Source: Dehalococcoidia bacterium UBA1141 (GTDB lineage: Bacteria; Chloroflexota; Dehalococcoidia; Lucifugimonadales; UBA3495). Taken from it: a stretch of 40,637 nt of DNA. The position numbers and the translations under genes were made by a program. The DNA is taken from assembly GCA_002311385.1 (NCBI GenBank), contig DCAE01000117.1, forward strand, positions 1 through 40,637. Direction: 5' to 3'. Below are positions 15,762 to 24,881 of this stretch, in pieces (within the stretch, counting starts at the first letter, position 1; every line of letters begins with the position of its first letter). Under the pieces are notes generated by a model. It was not told where the DNA came from and searched no databases. It saw nothing but the letters and a program-made list of their open reading frames with translations.

Positions 15762-15893
15762 ATGGTCCGGTCAAAGCCCAGGCCCAAGCGGGAAAAGAAA
15801 GAAGAATCGACCGAGGAATTCGTTGCGCGCATGAGCCTGCCTAAGGGCGAGCGTAACGGATTGAAGAAGAACCTCAAGGGCGCGCGCCGGTAA
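15762..15893 (+). CDS. Small basic protein, 43 residues
   Basis: ATG at 15762 with GAGGAG about 10 bases upstream gives a 43-residue, strongly charged protein beginning MVRSKPRPKREKKEE and ending LKKNLKGARR. An upstream in-frame ATG at 15714 would give 59 residues but has no SD. Lys and Arg dominate, with a short acidic patch (EESTEEF) and no hydrophobic segment, so it is cytoplasmic and may bind nucleic acid. I do not recognise a family. It stands alone on the plus strand between a receiver remnant and a minus-strand gene. Confidence 0.5.
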   Translation: MVRSKPRPKREKKEESTEEFVARMSLPKGERNGLKKNLKGARR

Positions 15894-15952
15894 CGAGGCA
15901 ATACAGTCTAATTTATTCCGGCCTATGCCCGGCCATGTACCTCAAACAGCCC

Positions 15953-16246
15953 TCAAGCGGCGGCGCTGTCTTCGTTCAGGAACGCTATGATGGACTCGGG
16001 TTCCATCAGCGGGTAAATTGCAAACTCCGCAGGCACAGCGTCCGCCCATTGGTTAAGCAAGCGGTGTAGCGTTTCGTGGGAGTCCACGTCGAAGGTCACC
16101 ACCGCTCCCCTGCCGATCCGCGGGTAGACAGACCGGGCTATCCCCCGGTCCAGCTTGTCCTGCATCCAAGGCCAAAAATTCTTCCTGTGCTCACGGACCT
16201 CCGACGGCCGCGTCGGCGCAGGCGTGCTAATCACTAGAAACAGCAT
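15953..16246 (-). CDS. Small muconolactone isomerase-like / dimeric alpha-beta barrel protein
   Basis: 97 residues beginning MLFLVISTPAPTRP, with a middle WPWMQDKLDRG segment and RGAVVTFDVDSHETL followed by a FAIYPL strand. The pattern is the ferredoxin-like dimeric alpha/beta barrel of muconolactone isomerase-like proteins. The start has AGGGG upstream. Members isomerise lactones or have unknown roles, and catalytic assignment is not possible here. It lies downstream of the ABC-F gene on the same strand, about 95 bases away. Confidence 0.75.
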   Translation of the reverse strand: MLFLVISTPAPTRPSEVREHRKNFWPWMQDKLDRGIARSVYPRIGRGAVVTFDVDSHETLHRLLNQWADAVPAEFAIYPLMEPESIIAFLNEDSAAA

Positions 16247-16341
16247 TTTCTTCCCCTCAATACCGAGTTAAGAATCACCGAAATTACCTACGCCAGACCG
16301 ACAATCTTTATTCAATCTTTATCTCCGGGCTTGGGCAGAGC

Positions 16342-18219
16342 CTAACCTCCCCACTGGGCCATCTTCTCGTCTAGCTCCTCTTTGGTGCGGTCATACTCCA
16401 AGCCAATCTTGGAAATCAATTCCAAATCCCGCTGCGCCGAGGCTTCTTCCAACTCCGACTGTATCTCCGCAAGACGTGTTTCCAGGCCATCTATGATTTT
16501 TATCAGCCGATCGTCAAGGGCCGGTGAAGGCGGCTTCTTGGCTTGGGGTGGCCGCAGGGGCCTGCGAGCTTTGATTTTCCGGGGAGCAGCCCCTTGATCG
16601 CCCTCTTTGACGCTCTCCAGCCATGATTCAAAAGTGCCTGGGAACAACTGCAGCCCACCTTGATCAACAACCCATAATTGCTGGGCCAACAGCGAGGCGA
16701 ATTGCCGGTCATGGGAAACAAACAAGAGAGTGCCATGGTAGGACAGAAGCACCTGCTCCAGAGCTTCCCGGCTGGGTATATCCAGGTGGGTGGTGGGTTC
16801 GTCCAGGATAAGGATATTGGGCTCGGTGGCCAAAAGCCGCGCTAGGGCCAGCCTGCTCCTTTCGCCACCGCTACACGAGGCCACCTGCCGGAATACGTCA
16901 TCGCCTTGGAACAGGAAGCGCGCCAGATAGGACCGGGCGTCTTCATAGGGCATGTCCTTGGCATCCAGAAGCGATTCAATAACCGTGGACTCCCCATCCA
17001 AGTCGTCCAGTCCCTGACGGTGGTAGCCCACTGCGGCATTGCGGCCCAGGCCAACTTTGCCCCGCAGCGGAGGCGTGAGACCCAGGAGGGTCTTAAGCAG
17101 GGTTGTTTTTCCGGTGCCGTTGTCGCCAATGACGGCGGTGCGTGAGCCCCTTTCCAGTTTCATATCCGGAATTGACAGCAACTCGGTTGTGCTTTGTCCC
17201 GCAACGTATCCCACTGTCAGTTCATGGGTACTGAGAACCACTTGGCCCGACCGGCTGGCGGCAACGTTGGAAATGGTGATAGCCCGATCGTTGCCAGGCC
17301 TTTCTATCCGGTCAAGGCGCTGCAGGCGTGTCTCCCGGCCCCGGGCCTCTCTGGACCTCTGGCCAGCACGGTAACGCTGAATAAATGCCTCTTCCTTGAC
17401 GATGTATTCCTGCTGTTTCACATACTCGCGCTGTTGAGTCAGCATCTGCTCGTTCTTCAGCACCTTGTATTTGGAATAATTGCCCGCATAGGTCCGAATC
17501 CTTCCGTGGTCCAATTCCCACACCTGATTAACAGTGCGATCAAGGAAGTAACGGTCATGGGAGACCACAATGAAAGCGCTGTCGAAGTGGGACAGGTAGC
17601 GCTCAAGCCAGATTAGACCCTTCATGTCCAGGTGGTTAGTAGGCTCATCCAAAACCAAGAGATTCGGTTCTGCCAAGAGCGCTTTGGCCATAGCGGCCCG
17701 CGCCCGCTCCCCACCACTGGCCTGGGTTGCTGGGGTTTGAAGAGCCCGTGGGGTGAGGCCCAGTCCTTCCACCATACGGGCCATCCGGTTCTCGTAAGAG
17801 TAACCACCTAGGGACTCGAATTCGTCCAAGAGGACGGCGTAGCGTTCTCCCGCCGCTTCTTCTTGGCCTTTCTCTTGCCCATGATTCGGCTGGTCCAATT
17901 GGGTCGCGCCGGACTCGAGAGCTTGTTCCAGCCAACGCAAGCGGGCAAAGGCGGTCATAATCTCGTCGCGCAAGGAGCCGGTTGTGGTGGTCTCCGGTGC
18001 CTGAGGAACGTATCCGACCCTCATGCCTCGAGTTGCCTGCACGGCTCCAGCGCTGGGGTCAATTTCACCGACGAGAATTTTCAGGAAGGAGGTTTTGCCG
18101 CCGCCATTGGGACCGACTACCCCGATGCGCGACCTTTCGTGAATTACCACGTTGAGGTTCTCGAAAATCACGTCCGCCCCAAAGGCTATGCTTACATCTA
18201 CGGTGGATAGTAGGGGCAT
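16342..18219 (-). CDS. ABC-F family ATPase (Uup/EttA-like translation factor)
   Basis: 625 residues with two ABC modules and no membrane segments. Module 1 has Walker A GPNGGGKTS at 36-44, signature ASGGERARAAMA and LLVLDEPTNHLD. Module 2 has GDNGTGKTT, signature CSGGERSRLALA and LILDEPTTHLD. The linker between them is rich in Arg and Gln (QQREYVKQQE onward), as in the P-site tRNA-interaction motif. The last 60 residues form a charged helical hairpin like the Uup C-terminal domain. ABC-F proteins bind the ribosomal E site and rescue stalled elongation, and some confer antibiotic protection. Nothing nearby marks this as a resistance gene, so a housekeeping role is more likely. Confidence 0.94.
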   Translation of the reverse strand: MPLLSTVDVSIAFGADVIFENLNVVIHERSRIGVVGPNGGGKTSFLKILVGEIDPSAGAVQATRGMRVGYVPQAPETTTTGSLRDEIMTAFARLRWLEQALESGATQLDQPNHGQEKGQEEAAGERYAVLLDEFESLGGYSYENRMARMVEGLGLTPRALQTPATQASGGERARAAMAKALLAEPNLLVLDEPTNHLDMKGLIWLERYLSHFDSAFIVVSHDRYFLDRTVNQVWELDHGRIRTYAGNYSKYKVLKNEQMLTQQREYVKQQEYIVKEEAFIQRYRAGQRSREARGRETRLQRLDRIERPGNDRAITISNVAASRSGQVVLSTHELTVGYVAGQSTTELLSIPDMKLERGSRTAVIGDNGTGKTTLLKTLLGLTPPLRGKVGLGRNAAVGYHRQGLDDLDGESTVIESLLDAKDMPYEDARSYLARFLFQGDDVFRQVASCSGGERSRLALARLLATEPNILILDEPTTHLDIPSREALEQVLLSYHGTLLFVSHDRQFASLLAQQLWVVDQGGLQLFPGTFESWLESVKEGDQGAAPRKIKARRPLRPPQAKKPPSPALDDRLIKIIDGLETRLAEIQSELEEASAQRDLELISKIGLEYDRTKEELDEKMAQWGG

Positions 18220-18415
18220 ACGTGGTTCGGTTCTCCTTGTGCCGGCATTCCAGTTGATCTTTGGACTAAGCCTGGGATTCTATGTGGTTCCGGCTCCATT
18301 CATTGGAAGCGGCAATAGATATTTATGATACTACAAGGGTCGCATCTTTCTTTGGCAGAACAAACTCCAGATTGTCCACAATAGATACCAAGGCTATAAA
18401 TACTAGGGCTATTGT

Positions 18416-18970
18416 TCATCCAAAACCGGCAGACGATAGGCCCGAGCAGCAGCATCGTGGAACAACCAATTCGGCATAGCTGATGGCGCCCTGTTCCGGG
18501 TAGGTAATCTTCCAAACCCACTGGCTGCCTTCTACTTCGACGACCATCTGCTGGTTCCCGCTGGCGCTGGCGGTGCCTTGGGAGTGGCCGTGGTCTCGCG
18601 ATTCAAGCAGACCAATGGTTCCTCGGTAGATGATCACCAGGATTATCAGGGCTGTGGTAATGGCAAACCAGGCGGCCACGACTTTGTTGTTGCTATAAAC
18701 TGGCGGCCCGTCTTCTGTCACCCCTCTGCGCCGGCGAAACCGAATCATGCTGTAGGTCACGCCTGCGAACACAAAGACGCAAACCGGGACGGCCATCAAG
18801 ACCAGAACGTAGAAGGCATGATCCACCAGGTCGGCCTCTTTCGCCGCCTACAGTGGCTGATAGCCCCAACTCACCGCTACAAATTCGCCCACGGCGGTCA
18901 GCGCCATCCAGAGAAAAGTGACCAGCAGAAAGTCCCTTCTCAATTCGAACGCCCTAACGTTGACCAGGCC
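18416..18970 (-). pseudogene. Truncated cytochrome c oxidase subunit II (coxB) with internal stop
   Basis: The frame starting near 18964 reads FELRRDFLLVTFLW, a first membrane helix, then SWGYQPL. A TAG at 18848-18850 follows where Trp is expected. The frame continues LVDHAFYVLVLM with a second membrane helix, RFRRRRG, and the start of the cupredoxin domain (MVVEVEGSQWVWKITYPEQG). After ELVVP it runs into unrelated residues and stops at 18416, so the CuA-binding part is absent. No other oxidase subunit lies nearby. This is a remnant of a respiratory gene that cannot make a functional subunit, and the GTG at 18826 is not a convincing start for an intact product. Confidence 0.8.
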
Positions 18971-19334
18971 CTAGGATTTATCTCCTGATGCAGCAACACG
19001 GATGCGCCCCTAGAAGGTCTCGGCATGACCCGTGGGTTACACGCTCATCCTTAATTATTCTATCTTTCACTAACGGCTTTGGGCGCAACAAGGGCGACAA
19101 GCCAGGGTGTTGGATGTCTAAACGGCAGGTATGTACGGGGGCCGAAAGGGGAAGGTGAGGCAACATGGGAGAAAGAAGACCCTAAAAACAGCGTCCGGAG
19201 AGAGTCTGTGGTGGCTCTAGCGGTGGTTCATAATGACTGACGAGATGAAGCAAATTCCGGTAAATCTTTGTTGGCCGGTGGGCAAAACGGCTTAACCGTG
19301 ACGCCTTTCTTCCCCGTTTCCTAAAGCTACTGTG
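18971..19334. other. Intergenic region between coxB remnant and MFS gene
   Basis: 364 bases. I see no gene, RNA or strong hairpin. AGGAG at about 18980-18984, read on the minus strand, may be the old ribosome site of the coxB remnant. Confidence 0.55.
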
Positions 19335-20657
19335 CTATCGAGACGTCGGCCCGATTCGCAAGGGTCGCCGGGCCAGCAGGATGAATAGCGAACTGGCCAC
19401 TGCTATGATTACAAAAAGTATGAATGCGTCTTGGTAGCTTCCCGTCGAGTCGTAAACAACGCCTGAAATCAGAGCCCCAAGGGCAAAACCAATCACCTGG
19501 CCGGCTCTGGTGATTCCGAAGATTGAGCCCATGGACGATCTTCCGTAGTAACTGGCCATCAATATTGGCGCCAAAACGTTGATTCCACTGTTAGCTGCTC
19601 CTTGGAGCACCGCGAACAGATATGCCTCGGCCAGGTTGTCGATAATGATTAGCACAACCATGGCTGTGGCAGCCAATAGGTACCCCAGGAATATGATCAA
19701 CCGAGGTGAAATCCGCTCGGAAAGAAACCCCGCCAGAACAGTGGCGGCCGCGCCGGATGCCGAGAAAATGCTGATTATTGTCACGGAGGACCCTGAGCTA
19801 AGGCCCTTTTCACTTAGGTATGGAACTAGGTGCAATGTGACGCCTGCGCTGGTCGTGCTTACAGCGAACAGTGAGAACAGCAATAGCCAAAATGAAGGCG
19901 TGCGAAGCACATCTCGCAACAGCCACTGGGCTTCCTCATCCGGAGTAGGCAGGTCTGGGCCGCTGGCTGGACTTGGGTCGATCGGAGGTGGGTCGGCCGG
20001 GGCTGAGTCAATCGGACGTGCGTCATTCGATGAGTGTTCTGGAGAGGCTCCATCCACCCGTAGTCCCAGGTCTTCGGGCTGACGACGGATTACCAAGGCG
20101 CTGGGCAGTACTCCCAGGACCAACATCAAACCTCCAAGCATGGCCCATGCTGACCGCCAGCCCCACGCGCCTATCACCAACTGCACTGTCGGCGCCAGAA
20201 TGATGATTCCCAATCCACCGCCGAAAAATACCATCGCAATTGTCCGGCCTCGGTAACGTAGGAACCATTTGGCTACCGTTGGGGAGGTGCCAATCTTAAT
20301 TAAACCTTGGTCGGCGGTCCTGGCAAAGGTAAATGCGATGTAAAACCCGAGGAGCGTCTGAGTCGCCGCCAGGGAGAAACAGGCTCCGGCGACTACCAAT
20401 CCGCCCAAGACCAGTATCTTTCGAGAGCCCAGCCGGTCCACCATCCGACCGGCGAATGGCGCTAATGAAGCTCCCAAGATTGCCCCCAAACTGGTGGCTC
20501 CCGAAATCTCGGTGCGGCTCCACCCGAACTCATCCCCCATGGGTATAACGAAAAGAGTCAAGATAGCTATGGCAGAGGCTGCGTTGGCGAATTCCATGGC
20601 AGCAGCTGCAACAGCAACATACCATCCGTAATAGACGCGTTGCGGGAGACCTACCAT
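19335..20657 (-). CDS. MFS transporter (monocarboxylate/oxalate-formate-type)
   Basis: 440 residues with about 12 membrane helices and a long charged, Pro-rich central loop (about residues 200-240) between the two six-helix halves. It begins VYYGWYVAVAAAAMEFANAAS and has WSRTEISGA and the GRMVDRLGSRKI loop between helices 2 and 3, matching the monocarboxylate/oxalate:formate-type branch of the MFS. A paralogue with the same landmarks (FYGWAIL, GWSRTLIAGA, WALDRFGAR) lies at 39009-40280. The substrate is probably an organic acid but is not determined. No clear SD precedes the ATG. Confidence 0.9.
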   Translation of the reverse strand: MVGLPQRVYYGWYVAVAAAAMEFANAASAIAILTLFVIPMGDEFGWSRTEISGATSLGAILGASLAPFAGRMVDRLGSRKILVLGGLVVAGACFSLAATQTLLGFYIAFTFARTADQGLIKIGTSPTVAKWFLRYRGRTIAMVFFGGGLGIIILAPTVQLVIGAWGWRSAWAMLGGLMLVLGVLPSALVIRRQPEDLGLRVDGASPEHSSNDARPIDSAPADPPPIDPSPASGPDLPTPDEEAQWLLRDVLRTPSFWLLLFSLFAVSTTSAGVTLHLVPYLSEKGLSSGSSVTIISIFSASGAAATVLAGFLSERISPRLIIFLGYLLAATAMVVLIIIDNLAEAYLFAVLQGAANSGINVLAPILMASYYGRSSMGSIFGITRAGQVIGFALGALISGVVYDSTGSYQDAFILFVIIAVASSLFILLARRPLRIGPTSR

Positions 20658-20819
20658 GGGCGGTGATTGTCCTATATCGTGTGGGTCAGAGTCTGTATGG
20701 TTCGTGAATTGCTGGTGGAAACCAGGGCGTCACAATGCGAGCGTGCCGCTGGCAGGGGATTTTTGCATCGGAGCCGTTCTCGGATTTCACAGGATGCTGA
20801 GAATTTACGCGCCGAGAGT

Positions 20820-21710
20820 TTAGCTTAGGCCCTCGAGAAGGCCAGGCTCGTGTTCGCCTGGAGCGCTTGGCGGAGAGAGGCGGTTGAAATAGGCTGTCGC
20901 AAAGGCATCCTGGCGCAAATCCGGGGGGAGACTGACCAAAAAACTGTCCTTGGGTACCTGAGTACGATGGGCCAGTAGGGCCCGGCGAGTCTGCTCGCTA
21001 TATGGGCGTACATCAAGGGACACCGTCGCAGACTCGGCGCTAGGACCTTGGGAACGGTCCGGCCGTCGCTCCAGCCAGCTCATATCATACCCGGCGGCGT
21101 GGAACTGTGGCAGCAGTGACTCCCATGCGCCATCGTCAATTTGAGCGACGGCGTACAACTTTGATACCTGCCAGGGCGGTCCAGCCTCAGGGAACACCTG
21201 AGCGTCTCCAGCCGCCTCAAAGGCCTTGGCGGTCACCTCATAGCACATAACATGGTCGGGGTGGGGATATATTCCTCCCGGTGGCTCGGTGACTATGACC
21301 CTAGGCCGCAACTCGCGGATAATTCGGACGAGACGGCCCGTAGCCTCGATTATGTCGACATTCATAAAGGCTTCCGTGTGCTGATTAGCTGGAGTGTCCA
21401 GCATCCCTGAATCCCGGTATCCAAGCATCCGAAGCTCAGCCACGCCGAGAATATCGCAAGCGTCCCTGACCTCCTGCTCCCGGATTTCTCTCAAACGAGG
21501 CTTATCGGCCACCGGGTCCAGGTCCGGGTCATTGATTTCCCCTTCCTCACCGCCCGTGCAAATCACCACCCCGGTGCGCACTTGACATGCGCTGTAGTGA
21601 GCGAGCATGCCGCCGGTTGCGGTGCTTTCATCGTCCGGGTGGGGGCGGATTGCCAACAAAGTCACGAATTGATCGCTAGGGCCATCCGAGGGTATAGCTG
21701 CGTCCTTCAC
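20820..21710 (-). CDS. PIG-L (LmbE-like) family deacetylase
   Basis: 296 residues. The zinc-binding motif PHPDDE is at 23-28 and the third ligand lies in YPHPDH at 148-153. TGGEEGE follows the first motif as in MshB/Mca-type enzymes. These zinc enzymes deacetylate N-acetylglucosaminyl conjugates or cleave thiol conjugates. The start is GTG with GGAG 5 bases upstream. Its size and the DPDLDPVADKP region are close to mycothiol-pathway hydrolases, but no other thiol-pathway gene is present. A glycosyltransferase starts divergently 350 bases away. The substrate is unknown. Confidence 0.9.
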   Translation of the reverse strand: MKDAAIPSDGPSDQFVTLLAIRPHPDDESTATGGMLAHYSACQVRTGVVICTGGEEGEINDPDLDPVADKPRLREIREQEVRDACDILGVAELRMLGYRDSGMLDTPANQHTEAFMNVDIIEATGRLVRIIRELRPRVIVTEPPGGIYPHPDHVMCYEVTAKAFEAAGDAQVFPEAGPPWQVSKLYAVAQIDDGAWESLLPQFHAAGYDMSWLERRPDRSQGPSAESATVSLDVRPYSEQTRRALLAHRTQVPKDSFLVSLPPDLRQDAFATAYFNRLSPPSAPGEHEPGLLEGLS

Positions 21711-22061
21711 TCAATCTCCGGCGCCACGTTTTCCTTTAGCTCGGAAACGGACACCATTAGCCATTTTTGAATCAGGTCTGGATCAGCAATCACCCTCATC
21801 CAGACAAATGTTGAATTTTCTTTAGTTTCGTTCAAAGGGTAATCGTTTAATGGGTAATCGTAGCCGGTTCTCACATTCGGATAGTAGCCTTAGCAACCGG
21901 TATTGTCCACACGTAGATTGCCCGTAGCTCATTCGCCGATTGGCTGCGGCCGTAAGCTGGGCAACTATGTACAACGATTTGAAAGGGTGATAACGTTCCT
22001 GAACTTCCCGTAACCAAACAGAGTTGAAATTCCCGAAAATCCGACCTTTAACGGTTAACCT
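21711..22061. other. Divergent intergenic region, PIG-L / glycosyltransferase
   Basis: 351 bases. It contains a short direct repeat GGGTAATCGT (about 21837-21846 and 21851-21860). No gene is recognised. Promoters for both flanking genes are expected, but no box pair is clear. Confidence 0.55.
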
Positions 22062-22817
22062 ATGTTCTGCGTTGTAATCGCAACTTATAACGAGGCCGCA
22101 AACATTGAGTTTCTCCTCAAGGAGGTTGAAGCCCAATTCTCCCCAGCGGATTTTCGCATCATTGTCGTTGACGACGACAGCCCCGATGGCACGGCTTCAC
22201 TGGCCAACCAGGCAAACGATACCTACGGCAACATTATCGTCCACACTCGAAAATCCCAGCGCGGCCTGGGTACCGCTTTGGTCGCAGGGATACAGTTGGC
22301 CTTGGAGTACCAAAACTGTGAGCACATCGTCACCATGGACGGCGATTTGTCCCATGACCCCAGAGAAATGGGGCAACTTTTGTCCGCCGCCGCCACAGCC
22401 GACTTGGTTCAAGGCAGCCGGTACGTTGCAGATGGGTCGGTTGTGGGATGGCCTCTGCGCAGGCTCCTGCTAAGCCACACTGCCAATATCTTGTGCCGCA
22501 GGCTACTGGGGACTGGATTGCGCGAAAATACGACCAACTTCCGGGTCTACTCAAGAAGACTTGCGCAGATGATCTTGGACTGCCCCGTTCCTTTAGGCTA
22601 TGAATTCATGCTGATGCCTATTCTTCTGGCTAGACAGGCGCAGCTTCCTATAGTCGAAGTTGGCATCACCTTTCGAGACCGGCGGGCGGGAAAGAGCAAG
22701 ATGGGATTAAGAACCCTGGCCCGATGGGGTGGATTCTTGATTCAAGCCGCTTGGCGCCAGACGGTGCTCCGGCGCAAGCTGGTCAAAATCGGCCAGACAC
22801 CTGCCACAGAGAACTGA
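22062..22817 (+). CDS. GT2 glycosyltransferase, dolichol-phosphate mannose synthase-like
   Basis: 251 residues with the GT-A fold of family 2. It starts VVIATYNEAANI, has VVDDDSPDGT at 35-44, and MDGDLSHDP at 92-100 carries the metal-binding DxD. RGSRY-like (QGSRYV) and FRDRRAGKSKM are typical of polyprenyl-phosphate mannose/glucose synthases. The latter is the conserved segment before the C-terminal helix. There is no C-terminal membrane domain, so it is the soluble, DPM1-type form acting at the membrane face with a lipid-phosphate acceptor. No SD is visible before the ATG, and the gene may be leaderless or weakly translated. Confidence 0.9.
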   Translation: MFCVVIATYNEAANIEFLLKEVEAQFSPADFRIIVVDDDSPDGTASLANQANDTYGNIIVHTRKSQRGLGTALVAGIQLALEYQNCEHIVTMDGDLSHDPREMGQLLSAAATADLVQGSRYVADGSVVGWPLRRLLLSHTANILCRRLLGTGLRENTTNFRVYSRRLAQMILDCPVPLGYEFMLMPILLARQAQLPIVEVGITFRDRRAGKSKMGLRTLARWGGFLIQAAWRQTVLRRKLVKIGQTPATEN

Positions 22818-23019
22818 GGACCCACACACCAACATTTCTTGCACTGCTTTCCCGAGCCTGGTCGATTTTCGGGACATCCCTGGAATATCAGTGCAGTCTT
22901 GCCTAAATGATTGAATTAAGGTATCTATATCCCAATCACCGCCGGTTATGGCCCCTGTTCGTGGGTCAGACCCATGTTGGGACGGACATTTGAGTATTTA
23001 GCTGAAGGGAGGAAATCAA

Positions 23020-23874
23020 ATGGCAACCCAGACTCAAACGATTGACTCACAAGTACACGCTTACGAGCGAAATCATCCTGGTCGGCCTTGGAATGCATTT
23101 TTGGAAGGTCCAGATGAGGTCACGGGCGACGACATGGTCGCAGCGATGGACGCTGTGGGCGTCGATGGAGCATTGTTGATTTCGCCGTTCAGTCTATACC
23201 GGTACGATGTCAGCTATCTACTCAGTGTATATGCTGCCCATCCGGGACGGTTCGGCTTGATTAGGCCCTTCGATTCTCAGGCAGCATCGGTGGAAGACGA
23301 TATCGCTGAATGGGCGAAGACCCCGGGCGTAGTGGGAGCGCGAATCATGCTCAATGCCCAGGAATTCCCGGGCGACGACCCCGGCCTTAATAGATTGCTG
23401 GCGGCTGGCGCCAAAGCTGGCTTTCCGGTCAATGTCATGGCTTCAGGTAAACTGCCTCTGTTGTTGGAACTGGCACGTCGAAACCCAGACACCCAGATAG
23501 TGATTGACCATGTGGGTCTGGCCCAACCCTTCGTGCCGCCAGCGCCGCCGGAACCCTTCGCAGACCTAGCCAACGTAGTTGCGCTGGCGGAATTCCCCAA
23601 CGTGTCAATCAAGATTTCCGGTGCATGTACCCTTTCTCATCAGCCATTCCCCTACCCGGACATCTGGGAATCTCTGGGCAAGGTATTCGACGCATTCGGC
23701 TTCGACCGGTGCATGTGGGGCACCGACTGGACGCGGGCAGTAAGATTGCTGAACTACGAGCAGGGCGTCGAGGCATTCCGCGTCACCGACCGGCTGACGG
23801 ATTCAGAGCGCTCCGACCTCATGGGAGGGACTCTCAAAAAGATTTATAAATGGTCGCCAAACGCCGGAGCGTAA
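23020..23874 (+). CDS. Amidohydrolase-2 family protein
   Basis: 284-residue TIM-barrel hydrolase. IDSQVHAYERN is at the N-terminus, so the first metal motif is QVH rather than HxH. VIDHVG lies mid-protein, and CMWGTDWTRA near the C-terminus carries the conserved Asp. The related protein at 2123-3139 keeps HHH in the first motif, so metal binding may differ. GGGAGG precedes the ATG. It is the first of a plus-strand run with an SDR, a flavin oxidoreductase, a PaiB-like protein and a cupin. It probably hydrolyses a lactone-type or carboxylated intermediate of that pathway. Confidence 0.9.
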   Translation: MATQTQTIDSQVHAYERNHPGRPWNAFLEGPDEVTGDDMVAAMDAVGVDGALLISPFSLYRYDVSYLLSVYAAHPGRFGLIRPFDSQAASVEDDIAEWAKTPGVVGARIMLNAQEFPGDDPGLNRLLAAGAKAGFPVNVMASGKLPLLLELARRNPDTQIVIDHVGLAQPFVPPAPPEPFADLANVVALAEFPNVSIKISGACTLSHQPFPYPDIWESLGKVFDAFGFDRCMWGTDWTRAVRLLNYEQGVEAFRVTDRLTDSERSDLMGGTLKKIYKWSPNAGA

Positions 23875-23884
23875 ACCGCGAGTC

Positions 23885-23913
23885 TCGGAGACGCCATGAA
23901 TCGGCGTCTCCGA
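23885..23913 (+). terminator. Perfect 11-bp hairpin after amidohydrolase gene
   Basis: TCGGAGACGCC (23885-23895) pairs exactly with GGCGTCTCCGA (23903-23913) across a 7-base loop, 10 bases after the stop codon. There is no T-run on either side, so it may act as an mRNA-stabilising 3' stem or a partial terminator within the run. Confidence 0.55.
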
Positions 23914-23978
23914 TCTAACGAAATGGCCGGCGAGATTTAGGCCCGCCGACCGCCCTACACACTAATAAGAGGTGAAGC

Positions 23979-24770
23979 ATGGTGCGCCTGCAGGGAAAGA
24001 TTGCCATCATCACGGGAGGGGCCGGAGGGATAGGCCAGGCGGCGGCGCGACAATTTGCCGCTGAAGGCGCGCGGGTCGTATTGGTGGACCGCGAAGAAGC
24101 CGCGCTACAGAGTATCGTGGGGTCCATCGGCGAAGATAAGGCCAGCTACGTGGTGGCGGATGTTACCCAACCTGAACAGGCGCAAGGCTACGTAAAAGCG
24201 GCCGTCGAACGTTGGGGCGGCGTGGATATACTTCTGGCAAACGCAGGAATCGAAGGCGCAGTATCGCCAATAACCGACTACGCCATCGACACCTTCGATC
24301 AGGTTTTGGCGGTCAACGTGCGGGGAGTCTGGCTGGGCCTCAAATATGTGATTCCGGCTATGCGCGAACGGGGCAGCGGCAGCATCGTCATAACCTCTTC
24401 CACAGCCGGCATTGGTGGGACCGCCGGTATGTCGGCATACGTCACCAGCAAGCATGCGGTAATCGGCATGATGCGTACTGCTGCCTTGGAATGCGCTCCC
24501 TTGGGTATTCGGGTCAATACCGTCAATCCTGCCCCAATCGAGACGCGGATGATGCGTTCGCTTGAGGAGATGCGGGTTGCTGCGGAAGACAGTTCCGAGG
24601 CCACCATAGAGCGAACCAAACTAGCGTTCGAAGCACGTATCCCCCTCCAGCGCTACGGAGACCCGGAGGAAGTAGCAAAGCTGATGCTGTTCCTAGCCAG
24701 TGACGACAGCAGCTTCTGCACCGGTGGGGTATACATGGTGGATGGCGGCAGGTCGGCCGGCAATACCTAG
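23979..24770 (+). CDS. Short-chain dehydrogenase/reductase (SDR)
   Basis: 263-residue classical SDR. TGGAGGIG is the cofactor turn, VDREE after the second strand suggests NAD preference (Asp at the end of strand 2), NAGIEG is present, and the catalytic Ser in ITSSTAG and YVTSK supply the active site. MVDGGRSAG closes the protein in the usual way. AGAGGTGA is a good ribosome site. It lies between the amidohydrolase and the flavin oxidoreductase on the same strand and likely oxidises a hydroxylated intermediate. The substrate is unknown. Confidence 0.93.
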   Translation: MVRLQGKIAIITGGAGGIGQAAARQFAAEGARVVLVDREEAALQSIVGSIGEDKASYVVADVTQPEQAQGYVKAAVERWGGVDILLANAGIEGAVSPITDYAIDTFDQVLAVNVRGVWLGLKYVIPAMRERGSGSIVITSSTAGIGGTAGMSAYVTSKHAVIGMMRTAALECAPLGIRVNTVNPAPIETRMMRSLEEMRVAAEDSSEATIERTKLAFEARIPLQRYGDPEEVAKLMLFLASDDSSFCTGGVYMVDGGRSAGNT

Positions 24771-24773
24771 CTG

Positions 24774-24796
24774 CGCCAGGTTGGCCAATCCTGGCG
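24774..24796 (+). terminator. 7-bp GC-rich hairpin after SDR gene
   Basis: CGCCAGG (24774-24780) pairs with CCTGGCG (24790-24796) across a 9-base loop, immediately after the SDR stop. It lacks a T-run. It is possibly a processing or stabilising stem between SDR and the flavin oxidoreductase, with terminator function uncertain. Confidence 0.4.
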
Positions 24797-24881
24797 GTTC
24801 AAGGATTTTAGACAAAATCGAGTTGCCGGTGGAGTAGCACCGGCACACGACCCACAATGTACCTAATTGGGAGGATTAATC

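Noticed and set aside
20820..22817. Mycothiol-type biosynthesis pair (PIG-L plus glycosyltransferase)
   Set aside because: The glycosyltransferase is a GT2 polyprenyl-phosphate type, not the GT4 MshA type, and no ligase or acetyltransferase is present.
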